Below are positions 43,101 through 48,631 of a stretch of DNA of 48,631 nucleotides, in pieces (the first letter of the stretch is position 1; each line of letters begins with the position of its first letter). The stretch is from JAEUMD01 sp937950105. Its GTDB lineage: Bacteria; Pseudomonadota; Alphaproteobacteria; Rhizobiales; Hyphomicrobiaceae. The position numbers and the translations under genes were made by a program. The stretch lies in the NCBI GenBank assembly GCA_036821845.1, contig DAISIT010000013.1, positions 1 through 48,631 of the forward strand, written 5' to 3'. The notes under the pieces are model-generated. The model searched no databases, was not told the origin of the DNA, and saw only the letters and a list, made by a program, of their open reading frames with translations.

Positions 43101-43430
43101 GGCGGGGAGGGGGCCGACATTCTCGCAGGCGGAGCGGGCAACGACACATTTGTTTTCGACAATGTCAGCGCCGCCGGCGGTGACATCATTTCCGACTTCG
43201 AGCCGGGTGATGTCATCGATCTTTCCGCCATCGATGCGATCATTGGCGGACCGTCGAACGACAACTTCACCCTGGTCAGTTCTTTCGGCAACGTCGCCGG
43301 GGAACTGCTGCTAAGTAACGACGGCACGAATACGTTCTTGGACGGCGATACAGATGGCGATTCGATCTCAAACTTCCGCATACAGGTGAACGGGTTGCCT
43401 CAGTCCATCAACATCCTCGGCGTCGATTGA
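37113..43430 (+). CDS. Giant RTX-type animal haem peroxidase (MopA-like architecture)
   Basis: The 2105-codon gene encodes an animal-type haem peroxidase (about residues 60-960) with distal H256 in FGQFFDHGLDLV, catalytic R522 and E525 in GDGRGNENIGLTAIHHVF, and proximal H644 in YRFGHSML. D255 and E525 match the haem-ester residues of mammalian enzymes; the usual Asp after the distal His is Gly. RTX nonapeptide calcium repeats follow (about 980-1110 and 1570-2020), separated by an Ig-like region (about 1450-1560). The C-terminus has the serralysin-like form (DIISDFEPGDVIDLSAIDAI). No Sec signal exists, so type I secretion is expected; no T1SS is in the window. MopA-type enzymes oxidise Mn(II). 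The gap of 100 N at 42883 interrupts it. Confidence 0.9.
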   Translation: MAVTFNVADLTFILQQIQIAEANATTEDANGAPVAGTPLSELIPNGLLPWGLRTVDGTYNNLGDGRETWGSADQPFPRLLDPVFDPAYAPENTFVVDGAPRTISNLIVDQSYHNPAALIAAFTAIGSADPNADAQAILDAIVTQAEADANLVAAQTTLTNANAALAAAVVLDMSVPANVDTLQAAIAAAGAAADNFELAQSLAADPEAGLMALAAEMGLTINPDTGTVFIPNIAPDEGISASFNSMFTLFGQFFDHGLDLVGKGGNGIVFIPLQPDDPLYDPTPGANNFIIVTRATNQPGPDGVLGTADDIQEHNNSTTPFVDQNQTYTSHASHQVFLREYVLDGNGRPVATGHLLEGDAGGLATWADIKQQAAEMLGIQLTDADVTNVPLLATDEYGRFLRGPNGYAQVVVDVGLGTDGIDGTDDDYILVEGDPAANGGLGISLTDVGALGGTVVRTGHAFIDDIAHAAAPYGDHDGNPGTPNQLLTADADDVAGGSLDPVALGEYDDELLDAHFITGDGRGNENIGLTAIHHVFHSEHNRLAEQVKDIVISSGDLDFINQWLVTPLASLDDIPADIDTLDWNGERLFQAARFGTEMQYQHMVFEEFARTVNPMVDLFVFNPTMDINPAIFAEFAHVVYRFGHSMLTDTVDRLDADGQTTDDIGLIEAFLNPIEFLEGGTVTADQAAGAIIRGMSRQLGNEIDEFITDALRNNLLGLPLDLAAINIARGRDTGMPSLNEARAQLFSATQSEWLRPYTSWADYAANISNPASIINFIAAYGTHATITGATTLEEKRNAAMELVLGIDADNDGDVADGATAQDIQDFLNGTGAYAADLGGLNDVDLWIGGLAEAILPFGGMLGSTFTAVFEAQLQNLQNGDRFYYLSRTQGMHFLTELENNSFTSIIMANTDLGAPGHTHLPGLVFATPQFTLEVNQALQNTPDPVNDDPNVILDMVERGTGVLLDGTVYDNMLAFHGGEHVVLGGTDGTDILIGDLGDDTIWGDGGDDYIIGGHGINRLHGGDGDDIIWGGGDPEFIHGEAGDDVIHAGNGLGDLVFAGDGNDFVVAGEDGTEVFGAQGNDFILGTPDVDFLLGGEGDDWMEGGEGFDTLAGDNSELFFNSTVIGHDVMFAGTNENDFDAESGDDIMVQGESVMRNEGMLGFDWVTFQEHTFGVTVNMNVRIFTTVFDDILRNRFDRVEALSGTGFDDIIIGDDRVSPDGPFNQVLPVNEQSLEGDELTREGVERISGLQEILGLSDIQLAAFAPTATVFDDGNILLGGGGSDTISGNGGDDIIDGDAHLHVRIGVHAIIGGVSVEIGTAPSMQGIVEVYDAFLSVIADGETQPLGALDGRPLDDLMFERAIDGENLHIVREILDGGQTGDVDIATFRGNQADYIITFNGDGTITVVHNIVPGGGGNAIFDGTDTLRNIEVLQFADGIVLNGVTNAAPTGAPALIDSNGGLAVVGDTFTVALGTLTDADGVPAVSSFVVAWQVEQTPGLGDWIAIEDPITEAPITGLSFTPTAAFALDGLRIRAQVTYVGVNNGVPEVVFTNASNALIAPPVSTTPTAGDDVLTGTPDPDTLDGLAGNDQIFGLGSNDILIGGAGNDLLDGGEGSDTASFAALVTAVAVDLALGGPQNTGDGTDTLISIENVIGGSAGDQLQGNAEANILEGRGGSDSLNGLGGNDTLLGGEGIDLLFGGTGNDVLNGGGDSDLIDGEDGNDTVSFEDNASGVTVDLNPEFGFSSEGDSISNVENAIGGSGHDTIYGSFEDNVIEGAEGADHLRGADGVDMLNGGSGNDWLVGEAGADVIDGGDDVDSAGYGTSNAAVSVNLSTGVNSGGHAAGDQLLNIENVSGSIFDDHLTGDGLDNWLWGQSGHDIVRGGDGADTIEGGSGGDWLVGEAGADVIDGGDDVDSAGYGTSNAXXXXXXXXXXXXXXXXXXXXXXXXXXXXXXXXXXAGDQLLNIENVSGSIFDDTLTGDTGNNLLMGQNGNDILNGGEGADILAGGAGNDTFVFDNVSAAGGDIISDFEPGDVIDLSAIDAIIGGPSNDNFTLVSSFGNVAGELLLSNDGTNTFLDGDTDGDSISNFRIQVNGLPQSINILGVD
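42507..42797 (+). repeat. 97-residue RTX super-repeat, complete copy
   Basis: This 291-base unit (DWLVGEAGAD... to ...IEGGSGG) is followed directly by a second copy from 42798. Bases 42537-42591 recur identically at 42828-42882, and bases from 42638 recur after the gap from 42983. The near-identity points to recent tandem duplication. Confidence 0.85.
42883..42982. other. Assembly gap (100 N)
   Basis: Exactly 100 N, a common placeholder for a gap of unknown size. It falls inside the second copy of the 97-residue repeat. If the copies are alike the true missing length is 46 bases (or 46 plus multiples of 291); 100 and 46 differ by 54, so the frame is kept either way. Confidence 0.95.
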
Positions 43431-43470
43431 CATCGGGGGACTCTCCACCTGCGGGCTTTTCGGTTGTGTG

Positions 43471-43620
43471 AACAAGATCGTACAGCGAGCGTGAGCGGAG
43501 CATCGAGCAGGCGATGTTGAGCAGTCGGTCGGCGGTGGCACGGAGGGCCCGGCCATGTTGATGCCATGCGAATTTTCTCCAGACCGGCCGAGTACCGATG
43601 GCGAGGCTAAGCTTGGTCAA
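43471..43620 (-). pseudogene. C-terminal remnant of a transposase
   Basis: A short minus-strand frame reads HGRALRATADRLLNIACSML then RSRSLYD, which resembles the extreme C-terminus of IS110/IS116-type transposases (RLLxIACAMLRxRTLYDP). No N-terminal part is present, so it is a fragment. It lies between the peroxidase gene and the polysaccharide genes. Assignment is by remembered pattern only. Confidence 0.35.
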
Positions 43621-43687
43621 ACCATCGGTTGACTCGTCGCTAGGCGAAATAGTATCCGGGGAAAATGCGAGATTGTGATGGTATCGG

Positions 43688-44647
43688 ATGCCGGAACCTC
43701 AAAGTGAGTCTTTACGCACAGCGGCGTCGTGGTCGGTACCGCACGACGGTCGGCCAAACTCGAATGCCCGTAGTGCGTTCCGGGCGGCCTATTTCCGCAA
43801 TGTCGCCGAAAAATTGGCGACGCTGACGCTCGGCCGGCTGATTGTGTCGAAGCTCGCAAGTCGAGCGCGGGCTTGGCACGCAGGGGCGCAAGTACCTCCG
43901 CTTACATCGGTACGGACGGCAGTAATAGCGCACGTGTTCTATCCCGAGCTGCTCGTCGAGGTCGCCGAATGTCGACGCTGGTTGCCACAGGGCACGGCTT
44001 TACACGTAACTGCTCCGGCGGAGCGGTTAGGCGAACTCACTGACTTTTTCGCCAATATGTCGGACGTCGTAATCCACGAGGTCGAAAACCGCGGGCGAGA
44101 CATCGCTCCGTTCCTGCAAGTACTGGGTAGTGGCAGCCTAGATTGCTACGACGCGGTGCTCAAGCTGCACACGAAGAGAAGCCCGCATCTCATCGACGGC
44201 GACATTCGCCGCCGGCTCTTCTTTCATGCCCTCGCCGGGTCACCGGATACGATCGCTGCCGTCCTAAGAGCGTTTGAGACTCCTACCACCGGTATCGTCG
44301 GGTGGAGTCGCAGCTACCGCCGTGGAGATTCGTATTGGCATCGCAACGAGCACCGCTGCCGCGAACTGTTGACGCGCATGGGGTGCGACGGAGACAGCGC
44401 TGAGCTGTCTTTCCTCGAAGGCTCGATGTTCTGGTTCAGGCCGCGTGCATTGGATCCGTTGCGGCAGCTCGCTCTTTCAGCTGCCGACTTCGAGCCCGAG
44501 ATTGGACAGATCGACGGTACGTTGCATCATGCTATTGAGAGGCTTTTTTGTCACGCAGCGGTCCTGGCTAACTATTCTATAGTCGATACTTGTGGCCGGC
44601 CGCTCGCGGCGCCGAGTGCTACTATGGGCCATCATTGGATAGAGTGA
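43688..44647 (+). CDS. RgpF-like (rhamnan synthesis protein F) domain protein
   Basis: The 319-residue product has the family core: VIAHVFYPELLVEVAECRRW, then RGRDIAPFL (135-143), VLKLHTKRSP, and FLEGSMFWFRPRALDPL with a DGTLHHAIERLF ending. RgpF-family proteins act in synthesis of rhamnose-rich surface polysaccharides, probably as glycosyltransferases. No membrane segment is seen, so it is cytoplasmic. A/T content and codon use are higher and more mixed than in the upstream genes, consistent with horizontal acquisition. rmlC follows after 87 bases and fits a rhamnan role. Confidence 0.85.
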   Translation: MPEPQSESLRTAASWSVPHDGRPNSNARSAFRAAYFRNVAEKLATLTLGRLIVSKLASRARAWHAGAQVPPLTSVRTAVIAHVFYPELLVEVAECRRWLPQGTALHVTAPAERLGELTDFFANMSDVVIHEVENRGRDIAPFLQVLGSGSLDCYDAVLKLHTKRSPHLIDGDIRRRLFFHALAGSPDTIAAVLRAFETPTTGIVGWSRSYRRGDSYWHRNEHRCRELLTRMGCDGDSAELSFLEGSMFWFRPRALDPLRQLALSAADFEPEIGQIDGTLHHAIERLFCHAAVLANYSIVDTCGRPLAAPSATMGHHWIE

Positions 44648-44734
44648 AGTTGATGTTGCCGCTCGCACGACAATCGTTTAGATGGCGACTCCTAGTCCTG
44701 ATCTGAGGACAGACATGACACGACAGGGGGAGTT

Positions 44735-45307
44735 GTGGCGACGAAACTTACATCGACCCGCATGGCGATACCCGACGTCATCCTCCTGTCTCCCAGCAGA
44801 TTTCAGGATGACCGCGGTTTCTTTTCCGAAACTTTTAACGCAGCTGAGGCGGTCACGTGCGGCATCGTTGGCCAGTTTGTGCAGGACAACCAATCGTTGT
44901 CCCGGCAACGGGGAGTTGTTCGCGGTCTGCATTTTCAAACCGATCCGCACGCCCAGGGCAAGCTGGTACGCGTTATCCGGGGCAGCATTCTCGACGTCGT
45001 TGTAGACATTCGCATGGGTTCGCCCACATTTGGACAGCACGTCGCGGTCGAGCTTTCAGCCGCCAACTGGCAGCAACTCTGGGTGCCGGTAGGGTTCGCG
45101 CACGCGTTTTGTACACTGGAGAATGATACCGAGGTGATCTACAAAGTCACAGACTATTATGCTCCCGAGTGTGATGCTGGCGTCTACTGGAATGATCCGG
45201 ATCTGAATATCGTTTGGCCGATTGCGGAAAGCGAGGCAATCGTCTCGACGAAGGACGCTAAACTGCCTCGGTTCAGAGATATTCCGATCTATTTCACGTA
45301 TGCCTGA
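44735..45307 (+). CDS. rmlC: dTDP-4-dehydrorhamnose 3,5-epimerase
   Basis: RmlC converts dTDP-4-keto-6-deoxyglucose to dTDP-4-keto-L-rhamnose. The 190-residue cupin has DDRGFFSE, the catalytic base H66 in VVRGLHFQ, KLVRVIRGSILDVVVDIR and LWVPVGFAHAF, and the C-terminal YWNDPDLNIVWP. I take GTG 44735 as start because GGGGGA lies just upstream and the family aligns with KLTSTRMAIPDVILL; ATG 44762 is an alternative. rmlA, rmlB and rmlD are not in the window. Confidence 0.93.
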   Translation: MATKLTSTRMAIPDVILLSPSRFQDDRGFFSETFNAAEAVTCGIVGQFVQDNQSLSRQRGVVRGLHFQTDPHAQGKLVRVIRGSILDVVVDIRMGSPTFGQHVAVELSAANWQQLWVPVGFAHAFCTLENDTEVIYKVTDYYAPECDAGVYWNDPDLNIVWPIAESEAIVSTKDAKLPRFRDIPIYFTYA

Positions 45308-45368
45308 AGCCTTGGCGGGCGGCCGGGCTCGGTGCCGAACGGGCGAACTTTGACTAACCAGTAAATAT

Positions 45369-45387
45369 CCCCCGGAAAAACCGGGGG
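45369..45387 (+). terminator. Rho-independent-type terminator after rmlC
   Basis: CCCCCGG-AAAAA-CCGGGGG forms a perfect 7-bp GC stem followed by CTTTC. It lies 62 bases past the rmlC stop. Confidence 0.6.
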
Positions 45388-45400
45388 CTTTCGGATTAGA

Positions 45401-45456
45401 ACCGCCCGGGGCGGTCGCTGACGCGGCCCCAGAAAGTTGTACCGCCTGAAGGCGGT
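45401..45456. repeat. Two hairpins sharing the stem ACCGCC/GGCGGT
   Basis: ACCGCC-CGG-GGCGGT (45401-45415) and ACCGCC-TGAA-GGCGGT (45441-45456) lie 25 bases apart. Twin hairpins like these occur in REP-type elements and near insertion-sequence ends; no transposase accompanies them. Confidence 0.4.
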
Positions 45457-45687
45457 GAATCGGCGTATCCTCGGACGTCATGGTGGCTTACTTCTCTGGC
45501 TCTTCGGGTTGACCTCGCAATCACCAGAAAAACCCGAGTCGGGGCCGCCAGCCTTCAATCACTTGTGCGAAAGATTCTGTACGTCATCCTCCACTGTTAA
45601 ATTCGGCCGTCGCGTCGGTCGCATCGACAGTCCACATCCAAACGCGGGATGAGCTGCTTTTGCCGAGCGCTTCCGTGCGCCGGTGAT

Positions 45688-45763
45688 GGCAACCTCTGCG
45701 GACCGAGTGGGGGTGGACGAGTGGATATCGGGGAGCGGCGCGTGCTGCCCCGCGTTGCACGCA
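45688..45763 (-). repeat. Left arm of a diverged inverted repeat
   Basis: The reverse complement of these 76 bases matches 48496-48571 with 13 mismatches (about 83% identity by hand alignment), including GGGCAGCACGCGCC. Both arms translate to ACNAGQHAPLP...SST in the same relative frame, with several silent differences, so the source was probably coding. Confidence 0.65.
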
Positions 45764-45788
45764 TGAGAGCGAGGCATCAGGAACGACC

Positions 45789-46577
45789 ATGGCGGATTAT
45801 TCGGCGACAGCTCGCGAAATCGGCAAGGCTATTCGGCAGCGCGACCTGTGGCTGACGCTCGGCTCCTGGGACGTCCGGCGCATGTATCGCCGTTCGGTGC
45901 TCGGGCCGCTGTGGCTCACCATTTCGGCGGCGGTGTTCGTGGCCGGTGTCGGCGTGCTTTATGGCGGGTTGCTGCGGCAGTCGCTCGAGTCTTTTCTTCC
46001 CCACGTCGCGTTGGGCTTCGTCATCTGGACCTTCTTGTCCGGCTCGATGCTGGCTGGCACGCAAGCGCTGATCGTCGAGGGGGCGATCCTCAAGCAGGTG
46101 GCGATTGGGCCGACGGCGGTGGTGTTCCGAGTGCTGTGGCGACAGATCCTGGTGACGTTGCACCAATTGGCCGTACCGGCAGTGATCCTGGTCGCTATCC
46201 AGCGCTGGCCGACGATCGAGGCATTGTGGGTAATCCCTGGCGCGCTGCTCCTGATCTGCAACGTCGCCTGGATGACGGCGTTCCTGGCGATTGCCTCGGC
46301 CCGCTTTCGCGACATTCCGCCGATCGTCGGCAGTATCCTGCAGATCGCATTCTTCATGACACCGGTGATTTGGCTGCGGGACGGTTTGACCAACCATCAT
46401 TGGGTCGTCGATCTCAATCCGTTCTCCCATCTCATCGAGATCGTTCGCGGGCCGCTGCTCGGCATGCCGGGATATATGCTGTCGTTCTGGGTTTGCACGG
46501 CCATGGCGGTCGCGGGATGCATCATGACCTTCATTTTGTTCGCGCGCAGCCGCGATCGACTGGTCTATTGGCTTTGA
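45789..46577 (+). CDS. ABC-2-type polysaccharide exporter permease (Wzm/KpsM-like)
   Basis: The 262-residue product has a cytoplasmic N-terminus (SLTxGxWDVRRMYRRSVLGPLW-type motif, here LGSWDVRRMYRRSVLGPLWL) and six predicted membrane helices between about 40 and 255. The DLNPFSHLIEIVRGPLLG segment near the end is typical of O-antigen/capsule permeases. It pairs with the ATPase gene that starts 9 bases downstream. Export substrate is probably the rhamnose-containing polymer suggested by RgpF and RmlC. Confidence 0.9.
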   Translation: MADYSATAREIGKAIRQRDLWLTLGSWDVRRMYRRSVLGPLWLTISAAVFVAGVGVLYGGLLRQSLESFLPHVALGFVIWTFLSGSMLAGTQALIVEGAILKQVAIGPTAVVFRVLWRQILVTLHQLAVPAVILVAIQRWPTIEALWVIPGALLLICNVAWMTAFLAIASARFRDIPPIVGSILQIAFFMTPVIWLRDGLTNHHWVVDLNPFSHLIEIVRGPLLGMPGYMLSFWVCTAMAVAGCIMTFILFARSRDRLVYWL

Positions 46578-46586
46578 GGACGTGAC

Positions 46587-47339
46587 ATGGCGCATGTGGT
46601 GCTCGACGACGTCTGCGTGAGTTTTCCAATCTATGGCCAATCGAGTCAGTCGCTGAAAAAGCGCGTGATCGGTTCCGTCGTGGGCGGCGGTCTTTCGCAC
46701 GCGGATGGCATGCCGGTCGTCGTCAATGCGCTGAGCGATGTCTGTATGGAACTGGTCGATGGCGACCGCCTCGGCCTCATCGGCCATAACGGCGCCGGCA
46801 AAACGACATTGCTGCGTGTCATCGCCGGCATTTATCCGGCAGTGAGCGGCAAGATGACCATCGACGGCCGGGTGACGCCACTGATCGATACTCGGCTCGG
46901 ACTGGAGATGGAGGGCACCGGCTACGAGAACATCCTTCTGCGCGGGCTGTATCTCGGACACGACCGCGCCGCCATCGACGCCGCGATCGGGGACATCGCC
47001 GATTTCAGCGAGCTCGGGGAGTATCTCGAATTGCCGGTCCGCACCTATTCGTCGGGCATGCTGTCACGGCTGTTGTTCGCCATTTCGACGGCCTTCGATC
47101 CGGAAATCCTGGTCCTCGACGAGGGCATCGGTGCCGGCGATGCCGCGTTCATGGGGCGCATCAAAAAGCGCACCGACGCCTTCATGAAGACTGCGTCGAT
47201 CGTCGTCATGGCCTCGCATTCGGATGCCTTCATCCAGGCGCACTGCAATATCGGCGCGGTGATGGAGCATGGGCGCGTCAAGAGCTTCGGCGAAGTCGGC
47301 GAACAGATCAAACTCTATCAGGACATCGTCCGCCGCTGA
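46587..47339 (+). CDS. ABC exporter ATPase (Wzt/KpsT-like)
   Basis: The 250-residue ATPase has Walker A GHNGAGKTT, the signature region RTYSSGMLSRLLFAI, Walker B EILVLDEGIGAGDAAF and the His switch ASHSDAFIQ. It lacks the C-terminal carbohydrate-binding domain of long Wzt proteins, so it resembles KpsT or short Wzt. With the preceding permease it forms the heterotetrameric exporter for a lipid-linked polysaccharide. It is the last intact gene before the IS110 element. Confidence 0.92.
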   Translation: MAHVVLDDVCVSFPIYGQSSQSLKKRVIGSVVGGGLSHADGMPVVVNALSDVCMELVDGDRLGLIGHNGAGKTTLLRVIAGIYPAVSGKMTIDGRVTPLIDTRLGLEMEGTGYENILLRGLYLGHDRAAIDAAIGDIADFSELGEYLELPVRTYSSGMLSRLLFAISTAFDPEILVLDEGIGAGDAAFMGRIKKRTDAFMKTASIVVMASHSDAFIQAHCNIGAVMEHGRVKSFGEVGEQIKLYQDIVRR

Positions 47340-47399
47340 GCATCGGTTGGGGCGATCAACCGCTGTCGGTCCGACAGAAGTCGGCTCGTCTCGTGCTTG

Positions 47400-47576
47400 G
47401 GCTCTCACCCCAATCACCGTCGTGCCGCTTCACATCCCTGCCTTCGTCACGACAATCTGCGATGCAACGTAAGACCCTATGTCCGTCTTCGCCCTTGAGG
47501 CGACTCGCCCTCGATGCGAGTCGCGAGGGTTACCCGGGAGATCCCGGGCCTATCCTCAACGCAAGGAGGGCGAGCC
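47400..47576 (+). ncRNA. Candidate bridge-RNA region upstream of an IS110 transposase
   Basis: The leader before the transposase holds perfect hairpins CGACTCGC/GCGAGTCG (47501-47523) and CCCGGG-AGAT-CCCGGG (47533-47548). IS110-group elements encode a structured bridge RNA in the non-coding end next to the transposase gene; position and structure fit, but loops matching target and donor have not been identified and boundaries are guesses. Confidence 0.3.
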
Positions 47577-48473
47577 ATGGAGAAGCATAGCGAAGTTTTT
47601 GTCGGATTGGACGTGGCCAAGGCGAAGAATGCCGTGGCTATCGCCGAAGGCGGACGCAATGGTGAAGTGCGCTATCTCGGCGAGATCGAAAACACGGCAG
47701 AGGCGACACGGCGCCTGATCGCGAAGCTGTCCAAGACCTATACGAAGTTGACGTTCTGCTACGAGGCCGGCCCCACGGGCTACGGTCTGTTCAGGTGGAT
47801 CGGCGATCTCGGCCACGAGTGCATCGTGGTGGCGCCGTCGCTCATTCCAATGAAGGCAGGTGATCGGGTGAAGACGAACCGTCGCGACGCCGAGAACCTC
47901 GCCAAGTTGCTGCGCGCAGGCGAGTTGACGGCGGTCTGGGTTCCTGACGCCCGGCACGAAGCCATGCGTGATCTGGTTCGGGCGAGGGAGGCGGCTGCGC
48001 AGGATCAGACTCGGAAGCGTCAGCAGGTCACTTCGTTCTTGTTGCGTTATGGCCGCATCTATCTCCGCAAGAAGACGTGGGGTGCCACGCATGCACGCTG
48101 GCTCACCGAGCAGACTTTCGATCACGTCGAGCAACGTATCGCCTTCGAGGAACTGGCCATGGCGGCGCGGCAGGCTAGCGAGCGCGTCGCCCGGCTCGAA
48201 GCGGCAATTGCCGAGCTCGTGCCAAAGTGGTCGATGGCGCCACTGGTCGAGGCATTACAGGCGATGCGCGGCATCGATCTGGTGGCCGCCTCCATTCTGA
48301 TGGCGGAACTTGGTGACCTCACGCGGTTCGACAGCCCGCGCCAGTTGATGGGGTTCCTCGGTCTGGTGCCGAGCGAGCGCTCTACAGGTGACAGCGTACG
48401 CCGGGGCGGCATCACCAAGACGGGCAATACCAGAGCAAGGCGCGTTCTGATCGAAAGCGCATGGTCGTACCGG
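47577..48473 (+). pseudogene. IS110-family transposase, C-terminally truncated
   Basis: The frame starts MEKHSEVFVGLDVAKAKNAV after GGAGGG and runs 299 codons with family sequence. The RuvC-like part has D12, E63 and D104 (KTNRRDAENL, with Asn101 where some members have Asp). The C-terminal Transposase_20 part reads GIDLVAASILMAELGDLTRF, RQLMGFLGLVPSE and RRGGITKTGNTRARR-VLIESAWSYR. After about 48473 homology stops abruptly and the still-open frame reads into unrelated DNA, which includes the inverted-repeat arm at 48496. The last 50-60 residues usual for the family are lost, so it is probably inactive. Confidence 0.85.
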
Positions 48474-48495
48474 CTTCCACCGGATAATGCTCCAG

Positions 48496-48571
48496 TGCCT
48501 GCAACGCCGGGCAGCACGCGCCACTCCCCGGATTCTACTCGTCGACCCGCGCGGGGTCCGCACAGGTTGCG
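48496..48571 (+). repeat. Right arm of a diverged inverted repeat
   Basis: This is the partner of 45688-45763 in inverted orientation. It directly follows the truncation point of the IS110 transposase, so the truncating DNA and the segment before the ABC exporter share origin. Confidence 0.65.
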
Positions 48572-48578
48572 CCATAAC

Positions 48579-48631
48579 TGTCAATCGGCGTGGAACTTTG
48601 ACCCCGCATCGAACTGCAATGTTGACCCCTT
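48579..48631. mobile_element. Possible terminus of a third insertion sequence, cut by the window end
   Basis: The last 53 bases begin TGTCAATCGGCG and contain TTTGACCCC (48597-48605) and GTTGACCCC (48621-48629) 24 bases apart. Spaced repeats behind a TG start are typical of multiple terminal repeats such as those of IS21-family elements. The body would lie outside the window. Confidence 0.35.

Larger units (their letters stand above)
45308..45788. other. Non-coding segment with hairpins and mobile-element debris
   Basis: These 481 bases hold a terminator hairpin (45369), two related hairpins (45401-45415, 45441-45456), and at 45688-45763 one arm of a diverged inverted repeat whose partner is at 48496-48571. 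Short minus-strand frames (45559-45790) have no recognisable start or domain. I read the segment as the scar of an earlier insertion. Confidence 0.5.

Noticed and set aside
40060..43200. Repetitive DNA that might be read as a CRISPR or satellite array
   Set aside because: The repeats are in-frame RTX nonapeptide codons (GGxGxDxxx) of the peroxidase gene, with no uniform spacer structure.
45559..45790. Two overlapping short minus-strand frames
   Set aside because: Not listed as genes because no start signal or domain is recognisable; part of one frame is shared with the inverted repeat, so they are reported as repeat/debris.

Overview
The window is GC-rich, densely coded DNA from an alphaproteobacterium, most likely of the Hyphomicrobiales/Rhodospirillales type. 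This rests on a eukaryote-like NADP isocitrate dehydrogenase, an ELM1-family protein, carB beside greA, and the general codon use. It looks like a draft chromosomal contig: there is one 100-N gap, and one gene carries a single-base frameshift.

Layout. Positions 225-10234 hold ordinary genes: a secreted protein, a TrmJ-type tRNA methyltransferase with an unusual N-terminal extension, icd, a small [2Fe-2S] ferredoxin, a membrane-anchored protein, ettA, a FrnE-like DsbA protein, a VOC-fold protein, a CPBP intramembrane protease and an ELM1-family protein. Positions 10425-16336 hold an Lrp/AsnC regulator, a frameshifted MFS exporter, greA and carB. Positions 16554-23206 turn to the cell surface: two tandem secreted paralogues, a Tat-exported multicopper oxidase, a SCO1-cytochrome c fusion with a His-rich tail, and gspK, whose start lies inside the fusion gene. 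Positions 23375-26365 hold an orphan NarL-type response regulator facing a NarX-like histidine kinase/response regulator pair, which has a perfect FNR/FixK-type box upstream. Positions 26608-36798 hold the rest of a type II secretion system: gspD as a lipoprotein secretin, C/N-like, M and L on the minus strand; E, F, H, I and J on the plus strand; G inverted at the end. Positions 37113-43430 encode a giant animal-type haem peroxidase with RTX calcium-binding repeats and a serralysin-like C-terminus. From 43431 rightward lies a surface-polysaccharide segment (RgpF-like protein, RmlC, Wzm/Wzt-type ABC exporter) mixed with transposon debris: an IS110 remnant, a truncated IS110 element and a possible third element at the window edge.

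How it may work. Multicopper oxidase, SCO-cytochrome c, type II secretion, a two-component system and an RTX haem peroxidase together resemble the parts list linked to bacterial manganese oxidation (MofA/MoxA/McoA-type oxidases, MopA-type peroxidase, T2SS export, MnxS/MnxR-type regulation). The function is an inference; the sequence shows only the enzymes and their arrangement. The peroxidase has no Sec signal and an RTX C-terminus, so it should leave by type I secretion. The Tat-exported multicopper oxidase is the better T2SS cargo candidate.
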